From contig CM049311.1 of NCBI GenBank assembly GCA_026874595.1, forward strand, positions 45,141,676-45,205,675: a stretch of 64,000 nucleotides of DNA, in the 5' to 3' direction. The notes beneath the pieces are model-generated. The model ran no database searches. It was not told the origin of the DNA and worked only from the letters and a program-made list of their open reading frames with translations. A program made the position numbers and the translations under genes. Source of the DNA: Sipunculus nudus. Lineage: Eukaryota > Annelida > Sipuncula > Golfingiida > Sipunculidae. Below are positions 1 through 11,042 of this stretch, piece by piece (positions within the stretch are counted from its first letter, which is position 1; every line of letters begins with the position of its first letter).

Positions 1-714
1 TTGAAGCTTCAGTTAGGTGGCCAGGTATGGAAACATACCTTTGTTATCAGCAAATTAGGGTCTTTAAAAGGAATTCTCGGAAATGATTTTATGCGCGATG
101 TTGGCTGCCTGATTGATATGAAGCTCGAAATACTGTAGATAGAACAAGAACGGTACACGTTACAGGCTGAATCAAGTGACAGCTGCCGCAGAGTAAGGTT
201 AAGTGAGTCTCTTGAGATACCACCCAGACATGAGGTTAGGGCACCGGCCTTCTTGGACAAGCTCAGAGTTGGAGATGGCCAACCTGAGGTTGGTTTGGTG
301 CAGCCTCTCACATCACTGGTTGAGGAGACAGGACTTTTCATGGGGACAGCATTAGTAAATACCACCCAGGTGAGCGTTCCAGTCACTTTGATGAACCTTG
401 GCGATGAGACTAAGTACTTGCCGGCCGGACTCACAGTGGGAGTTGTGGAAGAAGTTAATAGAGTTCAGAACACAGCTGAGTCAGTGGTGAGGAGGTCCCC
501 CACTGACGCCTCCGTACCGGTACATTTGGAACCCATGTTAGAGGAGATGTCTGATGAGTTGAGTCCTGACCAGCGAAGGCAAGTATGGCAACTAGTGGCA
601 GAATACAGTGATGTGTTCGCGTCACCGGATGGAGCTTTGGGACTCCCTGATTTGGTAGAGCACACCATTGATACGGAGGGTCGTCCACCTGTGAAACAAG
701 GCCCAAGGAGGTAA
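1..714 (+). pseudogene. Gypsy pol: protease C-terminus and protease-RT linker
   Basis: Frame 1 is open from the window edge except for a stop at 136-138. The first 45 codons contain ILGNDFM, which matches the ILG-x-D-F/L motif near the end of retroelement aspartic proteases. The catalytic D-S/T-G triad would lie upstream, out of view. Codons from about 250 on form the linker. LSPDQRRQVWQLVAEYSDVFA at about 562-624 is the usual N-terminal extension of Gypsy reverse transcriptase, ending in the variable residues before the fingers. Stops at 712-714 and 724-726 separate it from the RT core, which continues in the same frame. The family call is firm; the copy is non-functional. Confidence 0.8.
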
Positions 715-756
715 CCACTAGCTTGACGGGACATAGCTGACCAAGAAATTGACAAG

Positions 757-1680
757 ATGCTAGAGAAAGGCTTTATTGAGCCAAGTGACAGTCTATTGGC
801 TAGCCCAATAGTATTGGTAACTAAACGTGACGGGTCCACCAGATTTTGTGTGGACTATAGGCGTTTAAATGAGGCGACTCGTAAAGATGCATATCCGTTG
901 CCACGGGTGGATGAAACTATCGATACCCTGTCGGGTGCACAGTGGTTCAGTACACTTGATCTTGCCAGTGGTTATTGGCAAATCAGCGTGCAAGAAAAGG
1001 ACCGGTCCAAGACGGCATTCACGACCAGGAGAGGACTTTTCCAATGACGAGTCATGCCGTTCGTGCTTAGCAACGCCCCAGCAACTTTTTCTAGATGGAT
1101 GGAACTGGTTCTTCGAGGACTGCACTGGGAGAGATGTTTGGTGTATCTTGACGACATCATTGTGTTTGGTGCAGATTTTGACCAGACTCTTGCAAACCTG
1201 AAGATGATATTTAAACGACTGAGATCAGCCAAGTTGAGGCTGAAACCCAAGAAATGTATGTTATTCCAGCTGAGCGTAAAGTTCTTTGGACATGTTGTTT
1301 ATGGCGATGGAGTTGAGTGTGACCTAGAAAAGATTCAGTGTGTACAGGAATGGAAGACTCCTGAGTGTTTGACCGAGGTGAGAAGCTTTCTTGGTTTTGC
1401 TTCATATTACAGGAGATTCATTGCAGAGTCAGCACACATCGCCTCACCGCTAACCGCACTGACCAAGAAAAACACTAAGTTCAAGTGGGATGATGACTGT
1501 GAGGAAGCCTTCCGGCAGTTGAAACAGAAGCTGACTACCTCACCAGTGCTGGCATACCCTCGCCAAGAAGGTATACTAATCTTGGACACCGATGCCAGCG
1601 GGGTCTGCATTGGAGGCTGCCTCTCACAAATTCAAGATGGGCAAAAGGCGAGTCGTGGCTTATGCGAGCAAAAGCCTTAG
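757..1680 (+). pseudogene. Gypsy pol: reverse transcriptase and start of RNase H
   Basis: This segment keeps the RT landmarks in order: FCVDYRRLN (about 844), the FSTLDLASGYWQI block holding the first catalytic Asp (about 949), LSNAPATF (about 1066), the YLDD active site (1144-1155) and the thumb motif FLGFASYYRRFI (about 1387). It then enters RNase H with LDTDASG near 1585, whose Asp is catalytic. One in-frame stop (1045-1047) interrupts it between the first two catalytic Asp regions. The frame is lost just after 1640, where the RNase H continues in frame 2. RT would copy the element RNA into cDNA; RNase H would degrade the RNA strand. Confidence 0.92.
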
Positions 1681-2110
1681 CACAGCCCAGAGGAAATACT
1701 GTACCACAAAGTAGGAGTTATTGGCAGTGGTTACATTCGTCAAGCACTTCCGCATGTACTTTTGGGGACGACCTTTTCTGATCAGGTTGGATCATGCCTC
1801 TCTGACGTGGCTGTTGCACTTTAAGGAACCTGAGCGCATGGTAGCAAGGTGGATTTCCATGTTAGACACATATGACTTCACCATTCGTCACCGTCCTGGA
1901 GCTAAACAAGGAAATGCTGATGGACTTACTAGGCAGCAGTGCACTCAATGCAAACGGTTTGATTGTCGTGCTGCCAGTACTGAGTCCAAGGAAACTGATA
2001 GGACAACAACTGAATCAGACAATGAACAGGTTGACCAGTCAAACTGGCTAGACAACTTGAGTGTTGGCCAACTTTGCCAACTCCAGTCCGATGATCCGGG
2101 TATCTGTTAG
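1640..2110 (+). pseudogene. Gypsy pol: RNase H C-terminal part
   Basis: After the frameshift near 1640 the RNase H continues in frame 2. It has a YASKSL segment (around 1660), a stop near 1712, LLAVVTFVKHFRMYFWGRPF, a DHASLTWLL block and YDFTIRHRPGAKQGNADGL at about 1870-1925. The last block is the typical end of Gypsy RNase H, with the final Asp in NADGL. After about 1930 comes a poorly conserved connection rich in Cys, Thr and acidic residues, ending at the stop 2108-2110. It is separated from integrase by frame changes. Confidence 0.85.
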
Positions 2111-2281
2111 ATCAGACGATGGATACTATCTGGGTGAGATCGACCAAAGTGGCGGGAAATCTCTCATGAAGGGCGGGATCTCAAGGCCCTTTGGAGCCAA
2201 TGGAATATCCTGGAGATCTGCAGTGGAGCCCTCTACCGTAAGTTTGAACAGGATGCAAAATCAAATACCATCTATCAACTG

Positions 2282-2464
2282 GTGGCTCCAACCGAGATCC
2301 GCAAAGAGATAATGATGCAGTTACATGATCACAGGACAGGTGGACATCTTGGGGTAACCAAGACGCTCCACAACATCAGACAGAGATTTTACTGGCCTGG
2401 ACTTCCGGGAGATGTTGAACTATGGTGCAAGCGATGCAGAGAGTGTGGTAGTCGGCACCACTGA
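2282..2464 (+). pseudogene. Gypsy pol: integrase N-terminal H2C2 zinc-binding domain
   Basis: Codons here give HDHRTGGHLGVTKT followed by YWPGLPGDVELWCKRCRECGSR. This is the HHCC zinc-binding module of retroelement integrases, with the His pair early and a C-x2-C pair late. It precedes the catalytic core by the normal distance. A stop at 2462-2464 and a frame change to 2473 break the join to the core. The module normally helps multimerise integrase and bind LTR ends. Confidence 0.85.
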
Positions 2465-2472
2465 AACAAGAG

Positions 2473-2862
2473 GTGGCGGGTTTGCCCCTAGAAAGAATCG
2501 CCTTGGACATCATGGGGTCTCTGTCAAAATCCCGGTCTGGGAATCAATACATCTTGGTGATAGGTAACTATTTCACCAAGTGGACAGAAGCCTATGCTCT
2601 ACCTGATCATACGGCACAGACTGTTGCCCGGGTAGTAGTGGATGAATGGATCTGTAGGCTGGGAGTACCTCGGGTCATTCATACTGATCAGGGGAAAGAT
2701 TTCGAGAGTAACCTGTTCAAGGAGATGTGTCGTCTGCTCGACATCCAAAAGACAAAGACGACGCCCTGTCACCCTCAGTCTGATGGGATGATTGAGGTTC
2801 AACCGTACTGTGGCACAGATGCTTGCAGCTTTCGTGAGAGAGAACAAGCGAGAATGGGATGA
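2473..2862 (+). pseudogene. Gypsy pol: integrase catalytic core
   Basis: An rve-type core is visible, with the three acidic residues of the D,D-35-E triad in ALDIMG (about 2509), HTDQGKDFES (about 2680) and SDGMIE (about 2780). YILVIGNYFTKWTEAYAL and the CHPQSDG block are typical of Ty3/Gypsy integrases. Just after the Glu, near 2790, the frame shifts. The next residues in this frame (to 2862) are out-of-frame, and the true continuation runs in the frame opened at 2792. The core would catalyse 3' processing and strand transfer of cDNA. Confidence 0.9.
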
Positions 2863-3541
2863 GTATCTCCCATACTTGACACTAGCTTACCGGAGCACTA
2901 TACATGAGAGCACCGGTGTAACACCAAACCTCATGATGTTTGGAAGAGAGGTGACTCTCCCAATCGACACCATGGCTGGGCATTCCCCCTGTGAGGGAGA
3001 TGTATCGACCTGTCCTGTAGCATACACAGAGTGGTTGCGAGATACTCTGGCTTCTGCGTTTGGGTATGCTAGGAAGCATCTGGCACAAGCAGCAAGTAGA
3101 CAGAAACGGCAATATAATCGTCAGGCTACTGAACGGGGTGTTCGTAAAGGGGACTGGGTCTACTGGTTCTACCCACCTGCTGCCCACGACAAGTACGGTC
3201 CTGGTTGGGTAGGTCCCTACCTAGTAGTCCAGCGAGTGACAGATTTACTTTACAAGATTCAGTTGTCGGCTCAGTCGAAGCCGAAAGTTGTTCATGTTGA
3301 CCATTTGAGACCATACCCACAGTGAAACAATGGCGACGATCTGGTGGACTGGCGGAAGCCAAGATCTGATCTAGTGTTGCCTGAACCAGAGTTGAGTGAG
3401 GATAAAGATGACCTGTGCACCCAGTCGAGAGATGATCTTAGTGATGTAGAGACCATCACTAGCCCTGTAGGCTTAGATAAGTTAGAGGGGTTAGGGCGAG
3501 GTAAGCGTTCACGGAAGGCTCTGGAACGTCTAAGTTTGTGA
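2792..3541 (+). pseudogene. Gypsy pol: integrase C-terminal half and tail
   Basis: This frame continues the integrase after the catalytic Glu: NRTVAQMLAAFV, then WDEYLPYLTLAYRSTIHESTG and PNLMMFGREVTLP, the conserved end of the core. A GPY/F-like module follows (GDWVYWFYPP, GPGWVGPYLVVQRV, VVHVDHLRPY) at about 3155-3320. A stop at 3323-3325 ends the recognisable protein. The same frame stays open to 3541 with an acidic tail ending in a basic GRGKRSRKALERL stretch, which may be a normal C-terminal extension cut off by a recent stop. Confidence 0.85.
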
Positions 3542-3570
3542 GGCTTTGGGATTTCAATACATATAGTTTC

Positions 3571-3594
3571 TTTTTGTGTTTGTGTGTGTTGCAG
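3571..3594 (+). promoter_or_regulatory. Candidate 3' splice acceptor before the accessory ORF
   Basis: A T/G-rich pyrimidine tract runs into TTGCAG at 3589-3594, seven bases before an ATG in good context (GACGATGG, ATG at 3602). The position between the end of pol and a downstream ORF is where env-bearing or accessory-ORF Gypsy elements use a spliced subgenomic RNA. The use of this site is inferred; no donor can be placed because the 5' part of the element is absent. Confidence 0.45.
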
Positions 3595-3601
3595 ATTGAC
3601 G

Positions 3602-4561
3602 ATGGCCGAAAGCCTTCCAGTCGACCCTGGCCAGCCAGACCTGCTGTTGGGGGAGACTATCAGCCTTGATGAGGGTCAAGAGCCAGCAGCAGAGCGGAGC
3701 ACTGCCCCTCTGCTGAGCATTCTGTCTTTCCCAGCGGATCGCCTAAAGCCAAATCAAGACTTCAGGGTACATGACCCTCGCACGGGCGACTTTGTTCCAC
3801 CCGAGTCCCTCGAGTTCTGCAGGGATGCCTTAGGAAAACTCCGGGAAATGACGGAGAAGGAGATAGGGAAATGGCCATGGGAGCGAGCCCAAAAAGAAGA
3901 AGAGAACCTCATCCCCAGGCCCGGCTGAGTCTCGCGCCAGGTCTTGCAGCGCCCGGAGGGACCCTCGCCAAAAAGGGGTTACTGCAAGATCCTCAAGAAC
4001 CTCCGTACCACCATCTCCAAGTCGTGGGAGGGCAAAACCCGAGGAGGCCGAGTCTGCTCAGGCCGAGCTGGACCCACCGTCGAAGGATTACCACCACCCA
4101 GGGAGTCCCCCACAAGGAGAGACCTCTGGCGGCACGGAGACCAGTGGCAATATGCTATCTGTGAGGAACAAGACTGTGGTCAAACTTACGCCACGTTTGA
4201 GGGGTTGGAAAGGCACTTCCAGCGATATCACCTGCCTGAGATCATTGTTTATGTCTGCCCTATTAGTGGTGAGGCCTGTTATGCCAACCAACGTGATGGG
4301 ATGGTGAGGCGGCACCTGGAACGTAGTAGCCACCCCGGAGTGAGCCAGGGTGCAGCACGGGCAGCGGGGAATCACTTGCCCTGGACATTAAAGCCGAATC
4401 CTGACTGCAGTCGCTCTGGCTGGATGCCGCCTCTGCCGGTTCACCCCAGTACGGGGCAGCCTCTACGGGCCGAGCCTCTGCCCTCGTCATTTGCTGGGGA
4501 GCAGGATAGGAGGATAGGAGGACCCGGCTTCCAGTCTCTGCCAAGGCGTCCGCCGCGGTGA
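3602..4561 (+). pseudogene. Accessory ORF downstream of pol, Cys/His zinc-finger protein
   Basis: From the ATG at 3602 frame 2 is open to 4561 apart from one stop at 3926-3928. The intact form would be about 319 residues. The first part is acidic and Pro/Leu-rich (MAESLPVDPGQPDLLLGET), the middle basic. The C-terminal half holds two C2H2-like fingers: C-x4-C-x12-H-x4-H beginning CEEQDCGQTY (about 4159-4226), and a second, looser C-x6-C-x10-H-x5-H (about 4255-4335). No signal peptide, transmembrane segment or fusion motif is seen, so it is not an envelope protein. A nucleic-acid-binding role is likely from the fingers. I do not recognise a named family. Confidence 0.6.
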
Positions 4562-4681
4562 GACCAGAAATACAACATGACTGGTTTCTAAAGGAAGTTG
4601 GTACCCTCACCCAGACGCCCAGGCGACCAACCCCAGTTCTGTTTGGGAAACTGAGAGTTATCTGGCGACAGATGGACGACC

Positions 4682-4684
<3 letters not shown>

Positions 4685-4732
<48 letters not shown>
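4685..4732 (+). repeat. (GA)n microsatellite
   Basis: About 24 perfect GA dinucleotides lie in the non-coding stretch between the accessory ORF and the polypurine tract of the Gypsy element. Confidence 0.95.
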
Positions 4733-4735
<3 letters not shown>

Positions 4736-4830
4736 CAGAGTGCATCTACAATTTCTCACAAATTTATGAAACATTTTTAGTTGTTAGCTGGTAGTTGTAA
4801 GCATGCTCGGGGACGAGCAGATTCTTAAAG

Positions 4831-4848
4831 AAGGGGGGGGGGGGGGAA
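4831..4848 (+). promoter_or_regulatory. Polypurine tract of the Gypsy element
   Basis: AA, a G run, then GGAA directly precedes TGTAGCAG. A purine run abutting a TG is the plus-strand primer site that defines the 5' end of the 3' LTR. The upstream GCATGCTCGGGGACGAGCA is typical of the bases just before the polypurine tract in Gypsy elements. Confidence 0.8.
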
Positions 4849-5180
4849 TGTAGCAGTCTGGGGGGTTAGGACTACAGCGGGCCGCGTGCCGAGTACCAGG
4901 CTACACCTGGATGGACTTGGTGGGGGGGGGGGGGCGAGTTTAGGAGCGTAAAGCGAACGGACAGAGCCAAGCCCGGACGACAGCTGTTTTAGTGCTGAAA
5001 GAAGCTGACAGGGACGAAGGGTGAGCTGGTAGCACAGTGACGGAGTGTAAGAGTACGGATAGATGTAAGTTAATGTATTGTAATAAAGATTATTGGTTAA
5101 ATTGATTGTCTTGTTGTTTCTCGCCAAGGGGACCCCCCCCCCCCCCTTGATTGAGTTCCCAGCGGTGCCATTATCGCCCA
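4849..5180 (+). repeat. 3' LTR of the Gypsy element
   Basis: It starts with TG directly after the polypurine tract. An AATAAA polyadenylation signal lies at 5082-5087. Homopolymer G (4922-4934) and C (5133-5146) runs have expanded inside it. The 5' start is firm; the 3' end is a guess because the partner LTR is outside the window and no target duplication can be compared. Confidence 0.65.
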
Positions 5181-5561
5181 TCTAGAAACTGGGGAAAGCT
5201 CTCCGAGTTATGTTCCCCCGGATTTGTAATAATTTATCTTGGAGGTAGGTTAAAAACGGTACAAGTAGTAAGGAAATTGGGACTTTGTCCTTTGTTGGCG
5301 ATAGTCGAGGTTGGCGGATGAAAAAGGGGCGAATGAAAGAGGTTATACTGTATATACCTTTGCATTTGACCTTCCAAATAAGATAATGTACTTCATCACA
5401 CATACATTTACATGACCCTGCAAAGTATTAGTCTAAAGATTTCTTTTAAAAATAACACTGCCAATTTACAATTAACCGCATCGATTTTATATGATTACCA
5501 GGGATTTGGCGCTATGTAAATACAGTTCATCATTATTAAGGCAATGATTGAAAAGCGGTAC
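5181..5561. other. No gene seen
   Basis: Unremarkable AT-rich sequence between the LTR and the inverted-arm element. It may include the true end of the LTR. Confidence 0.5.
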
Positions 5562-6330
5562 TCTATATAGTAGTCCGGCAGTCAAACCCTCGATTTCGAG
5601 TGAAGCGTGCATTCCAGTCTGCATCAAATATTGTTCAGTTTCCTGACCTTTGGAACCCACTTATTAATATTAGAGAGGGTGTCGCCCTCACACCTTTGAG
5701 CATTTTGCATAAAAAACATAAATATGCAAATTAGCCTTTGCCATCATTGGAACGTTTAGTTTTGCCCATATCTCTCTTGCATCTTGTCCTTTCTCAGAAA
5801 TCAAGGTGTCTACACCCATGTTTTTATGGTCAAGTATTATGGTAAACCGTTTCAAATTACCATTAAATGATTTGTAATATGCAAATTAGCTGCCCCCATT
5901 ATTAGAACTCCTAGTTTTGCTCACATCTCTCTTTTCAAGTCTTAGAGATAAAGGTGTCTACACCCATATTTTCATGGTCAAGGATTATGATGAGCAGTTC
6001 CAAATTATCATTTGGGGATTTTTTAATTTGTAATATGCAAATTAGCTGTCACCATTATTGAAGCTTCTTATTCTGCTCATATCGATCTTAGTTCCTGTCC
6101 TATCTTAGAGATTAAGGTGTCCACACCTATTTTTTCATGGTAGAGGAGTATGTTGAATCATTTAAATCTACCATTTAAAGAAATTTTTAATTAGTAAATT
6201 AGGCGTCGGCATTATTGAATATACTAATATCGTGCATATCCATCTTATTCCTTGTCCCGTCTTAGAGTTCAAAGTATCATCATCCATATTTAATGAACAG
6301 TTAAAAATTACCTTTTGAAGAGTTTTAGTG
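5562..6330 (+). repeat. Left arm of long inverted-repeat element, with 155-bp tandem repeat
   Basis: The outer part (about 5562-5710) is matched in reverse complement at about 9760-9875, for example CCTTTGGAACC and AGAGAGGGTGTCGCCCT. Inside it are four tandem units of about 155 bp, each with ATATGCAAATTAG (5722, 5877, 6033 and a decayed copy near 6190). Each unit also has a GGTGTCTACACCCAT-like block. The arms with unrelated DNA between them suggest a foldback-type non-autonomous element. Confidence 0.7.
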
Positions 6331-9300
6331 ATTGAGATGAAAATGTAGTATAAATAAAAGAAATGTATAAAATATTATTTATAAAAGATATTTTATAAAA
6401 ATAATGGAACCTTCTGTACCTCATAGTGTCCTTATTGTTACAGATTAAAAAAACTGAAAGTTAATGTGCTTTTACTAATATGACGAATCAGAGTGCAATT
6501 ACGTGATTTCATCAGACGACAGTTTTTTCCCCAAGTCGCTGGTAAATTGTGAGGAATCACTGCTTACCTTTCTCTTTACCAATTTAAATATATTTTAGAA
6601 TTCTTCATGTAAATTAGCAGCTTTAGCTTGTTCTGGATTAAAAATTAAAATGACTACAATCCAAACTTCATGGTGACAAATTACGTTGAAAAAATATTAG
6701 AATTTCAAATTTACATTTCTTTTTACAACTGAAAAATTTGTGTGCGTGGTATTCGTCTGTGTCTTTGACATTTATATCTGCTATTTAAAAGTACTGTGTT
6801 AAGGTCTCAATAGGCCGTGATTCTGGCGAATTGAGGGGTTAAAAGCCTACTAAAGTGATCAGTCAATTGGCATGAAATCAGTGAATGTAGTGCTAACTGA
6901 AGTTGCCATAAAAAATGAAAGGTTATTCAAAATTAGTAGGATTGGACAGTCAATCATAAACATAAGCTTATACTTTCATTAATACTTACCATACCACTTT
7001 CACATGGGAAATGCAAAACGGTTTCACACAACAAATTGAGCTTTCCACGCGATACGTTCTCAAACCCTTTCGGCCACCCCGTTGTGACCACCTACTACCC
7101 AATGAGGCTGGGGCAAGCCCAATATCGTAGAGAAAGGTTATCCGATAATCTTCCCTTTTATTTAAAGACTCAGGTGATGGTCCGGCATTAGCTTTCGAAC
7201 CCATACCTGCCAGTGCATAAATATATAATTTGTCAGACACGCTATAACCATCGACCCCTGGGACTGGCTCCCAACAGGAATATACTTACGACTGATTGCT
7301 TTTGAACACGCCGAAATAGTGTAGTTATGAAACGGCAACAAGATTATAGTTATGCGTGTATCTTCCATGCATTGTTTCACATATTTCATGTATACCTACT
7401 GTTAAGAGCTCGATGCAGTAGAGACAAAATAAACGATGTATTCGCATTGTCTTCAACGTTTAAAACCCTTTTGTGTGTGAAATGGGTAATTATAGCATTT
7501 CGATTGAAGATAATTATTCATTTATCATTTACTGCATAGCCCTGCCGAAGAGTCGGATTTATACGTTATTTAGTCATATGTAAAGAATGTGCGGGTGCAG
7601 AAAACTCTGAATTTTTTTTGTAGAAAAGGAGATTCGTTTTTCTATTTGTATATTTCTTGCGAGTACTACCATCTATGTCAATAGATGGCTTGAAATCTGA
7701 GTTTGTAAGATAATTAAAAAAAAGCTGATTTTAGACCATTCATATCTCAAACCCAGGAGATTCAGGGAGCACTGCTAAATGAACTCTTGCATTGGCATAG
7801 TCCAAGGAACCGATTCGCACCCATGAATGACAAGTGACAAGGCATTGGAACCAAATGAGATTTCCAGTTTTAAATGTTGTCAGGTTTTTATGCACTTGTT
7901 TTTTTTTAACAAATTGCCATAAATATCCCTCCGGATTTAATTCCAGTGCCAAATCTAAGGTTTGCTAAACTTACATTTTTTTTTCTATTTGCAAATAAAT
8001 GTACTGTGCAAGATGGAAGTAGAATGCTGTTTCCAGCCATACCAATATAGGAAACCGCTGATAAAAGTCGGATAAGATTGTTTCCCTGTCATAATAGGAG
8101 CCAACGAATCAGGACAGGATGACAGAAAGCCGGTTAAAGCTGTGTTTCCATGTGCGCGTACATGCGTATGTGCGCGTGTATGCGTGAAAAACTAATGAGC
8201 AACACGTCTAAAAATGCCGCAAGGTCTTTGTTTCGTACAATACAAGAAAGACCAGAGAATATTGAAATAATGATGAGAACACATCGAGGAAGCCCTTATC
8301 AGTGAACAGCGTCGTTAATTTTATACACCCGCAGAAATTGTTAGGGAACATTTGCCTATTCTGTATAATGCCTTGAATTGTTTAAAGGATTCAAAATTCC
8401 TGACTGTCGGGGGCTTGCCTTTGTCTGGCGCACCACCTACAGCGGGGAACTCCCAGTCTGCTCTGAACGTATGCAATACCAGTTACGATAAAACTGGTGA
8501 AGTTGCTAACGTGTTAAATTGTTAGTATTGGCTGCTGTAAAAAATGACCTCCACTATTGCCACCATGAAGGCAGATATGTCCAGAATATGCCCAATTTTC
8601 GACGTTTTTATTGAAAACAATGGAACACCTCATATATCTGTCGCGATGGACCCAACTCTCCAAGCATTTTAAGATAATCGGTGCAAACCTCCTTGCACTT
8701 ATGGTGTAGCCAGTCTTGTGCTTTTCGCAATAGCAAGAGCATCGGCACTTCCTCACTTGGTTTGCAAGTGATACAGAAAATAATCACGAATTGGCCTTGC
8801 TTTTCTAGCGAAGCAGTTTAAACTGCGGGTATGTACGCCACCGACATGGGTTCGAATGTGGGATCGGCTCAGTATTTACGCCTGAGCAACATTTCTTACG
8901 TGACAAATCGGATAACAATAATAAAGACGTTCGACGCGGAATCCATATAAATAGTCAGAAATAGCAATGATACGAGATTAGGTGACTACAGACATTCTTG
9001 TACAAACTTAGTTCCACATTGAATTCCAAAAAAGGTTCACAACACCGCCACTGCTGGTTTGAGTGAATCATTCTTACAATCTTACTTATGTCGTCGTCAA
9101 TCAACCGAAGGACTCATAAAGGACGAGGCTTTAGAGAAATACAATACAGGATATCGCCAATGCAGTCTCTCGTATAAATGGAGGAGAAAAATTACTGGCT
9201 GGCACAGCCGGAAGCCCATTTATGCAGGCAAGCGTGATTCAGCCAGATGGTTATTAGCACTGTCTTAGCTGACCATCCCCACTATATCAGCATATATATA

Positions 9301-9499
9301 CGCTGTGAACTATGTTTATTTAATATGATCTTTGAACAAATTTGAGGCTGCAATTAATTGTTGGTATGTTGCAAGGAAGATTAAATGAAACCTGCAAAAC
9401 ACGACTTTAATCCGTCAAAGAAAGACCATTCGTAGCTTTGCCCTGAGGCTGAACTATCATGCGAGTCCTTTGATACAAGACAAAGTTCTAATGCAATAT
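6331..9499. other. Interior of the inverted-repeat element, no gene seen
   Basis: AT-rich, with only short chance ORFs. No transposase motif is found on either strand, which fits a non-autonomous element or two separate insertions around old host DNA. Confidence 0.5.
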
Positions 9500-9875
9500 T
9501 TTATTTCTAAGCTAAGACAGATATGAGCAAAATAAAAAGTATCAATAATGGCGACAGCTAATTTGCATATAAAATATTCATTGAATGGTAGTTTGAAACG
9601 GTTCATCAATCTACTCTACCATGAAAACATAAGTGTAGACACCTTAATCACTAAGATAGTACAAGAACTTAGAAAGATTTGAGCAAAATAAGAAGTTCCA
9701 ATAATGGCGACAGCTAATTTGCATATTAAATGGTTGTACGCAAAATGCTCAAAGGTATCAGGGCGACACCCTCTCTAATATCAATAAGTAGGTTCCAAAG
9801 GTCATAAAACTGAAAAAAAAATGGGGACCCAAATGCACGGTTCCCCTATCAGACTGTCGGACTATAGTGATCGCC
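9500..9875 (-). repeat. Right arm of long inverted-repeat element
   Basis: Reverse complement of the left arm. Two 156-bp units carry CTAATTTGCATAT at 9558 and 9714. They are followed by AGGGCGACACCCTCTCT, GGTTCCAAAGGTCATAAAACTG and GACTGTCGGACTATAG, all inverted matches to 5560-5710. Confidence 0.7.
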
Positions 9876-10868
9876 TTGCCTGTCCGTCCATCAGTGTCAC
9901 TTTCTGTCGCACGTATAGTATCTCAAAAAGAATATGTTCGATATTTTATGAAACCCTTCTAGGGATGATTGGTGCATATGAGGGCTGATAGGACCCATAA
10001 TGTTATAACCGGCCCATATTGTAATAAAATCCCAGGTGTGTAAAACGGCAGATAAATTTATAATTCAAATTCAATGCCAATTAACGAAGACAATTCAAAT
10101 ATTGACTTCTCGTGACACAAATGTGTAAGTGAACATACAGGTATGAAAAACCACTGGATTTACATAATGACTCCGTTTAAATGAACCAACATGCCGGTGA
10201 CCAAGCTAAAATCAGCGAAATATGATCATTAGTCATGTTTATCCTTTTTTTTAATCAGTGTTTTGATGGGATGCTAAGGTATTTAAACAAGATAAACAGG
10301 ATAATTTTTAATAATTTTGGTTTGCTCAAAACACCACAATATTTCTCCCGGGTACATTTCTAGGATTTGATTAAGTGCCTGAGTCCAATAAAGCTAATAT
10401 TCAGAGCGTGAATATTTAGTGGGGACCCTGCTTGTATCAGGGACCAAAATGGTGGCTCCCGTAATCAACGAGATCGGCTTATAACTTGATGAAGGGCCCT
10501 GATACCCCCCCCCCCCCCCCCCCCCGGGAACATAAATAGTTGGGGACCCCCTTGGTGTTTGAATTGCATACCTTTTTTGTATTCCATTTTATCAAGAATT
10601 GATTATCGCAAATAAGTGACTTTGTGTTATCATTCGTTTAGTTTGGCTGATTATGGAGGGACGGATGTTGTCACTGAACCCCCCCCCCCCTAAATTGGAG
10701 ATACGTACGAACCCGTGTAGTAACGGGCGGGGCTAACCCCGGGTCGTTACATATTGCTACATGCTTGCCATTCCTGTATTACATATAGTTTATAGCTGCG
10801 TACTTTTCAGCTCCTGCATTTTGTTTGTGTACAGCTACATGCTTGTTACATGCTATAACTCTTGTATC
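9876..10868. other. No gene seen; two poly-C tracts
   Basis: Low-information AT-rich sequence with C homopolymers at 10505-10525 and 10679-10690. Confidence 0.6.
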
Positions 10869-10985
10869 AGGCAAAAAAAATAAAAGGTATGGTTCTCAGG
10901 CACCGCCCGCTTCAATTTTACCCCCCCCCCCCCCGCATCAAAAATTTTAGTTTTGATTTTCATCTTTCAAGACGAAAAAATAATA
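10869..10985 (+). repeat. Extra partial copy of the left end of the adjacent MITE
   Basis: AGGCAAAAAAAATAAAAGG, GGTATGGTTCTCAGGCACCG and the following poly-C and ATCAAA segment repeat the first part of the element at 11043. This gives a left-end duplication about 175 bp upstream. Confidence 0.75.
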
Positions 10986-11042
10986 CAATTTTGATCAGTT
11001 TTATTTTGTTATGTAGTCCTTTGCCTTTTTATAAAAAAATTG

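Larger units (their letters stand above)
1..5180 (+). mobile_element. Ty3/Gypsy LTR retrotransposon, 5' part outside window, decayed
   Basis: The order protease end, reverse transcriptase, RNase H, integrase, extra ORF, polypurine tract and 3' LTR is that of a Ty3/Gypsy element on the + strand. The 5' LTR, primer-binding site and gag lie left of the window. The copy is inactive. In-frame stops occur at 136-138, 712-714, 724-726, 1045-1047, 3323-3325 and 3926-3928. The reading frame also changes near 1640, around 2110-2280, near 2465 and near 2790. The 3' boundary is approximate because no target-site duplication can be checked. Confidence 0.9.

Noticed and set aside
3602-4561. Envelope gene for the Gypsy element
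   Set aside because: No signal peptide, hydrophobic segment or furin-like site. The Cys/His pattern is that of zinc fingers.
8805-8890. tRNA or tRNA-derived SINE (TAGCGAAGCAGTTTAA and GGTTCGAATGTGGG resemble A and B boxes)
   Set aside because: The T-stem and acceptor stem do not pair, no tail or second copy was seen, and the match is too short to support a call.
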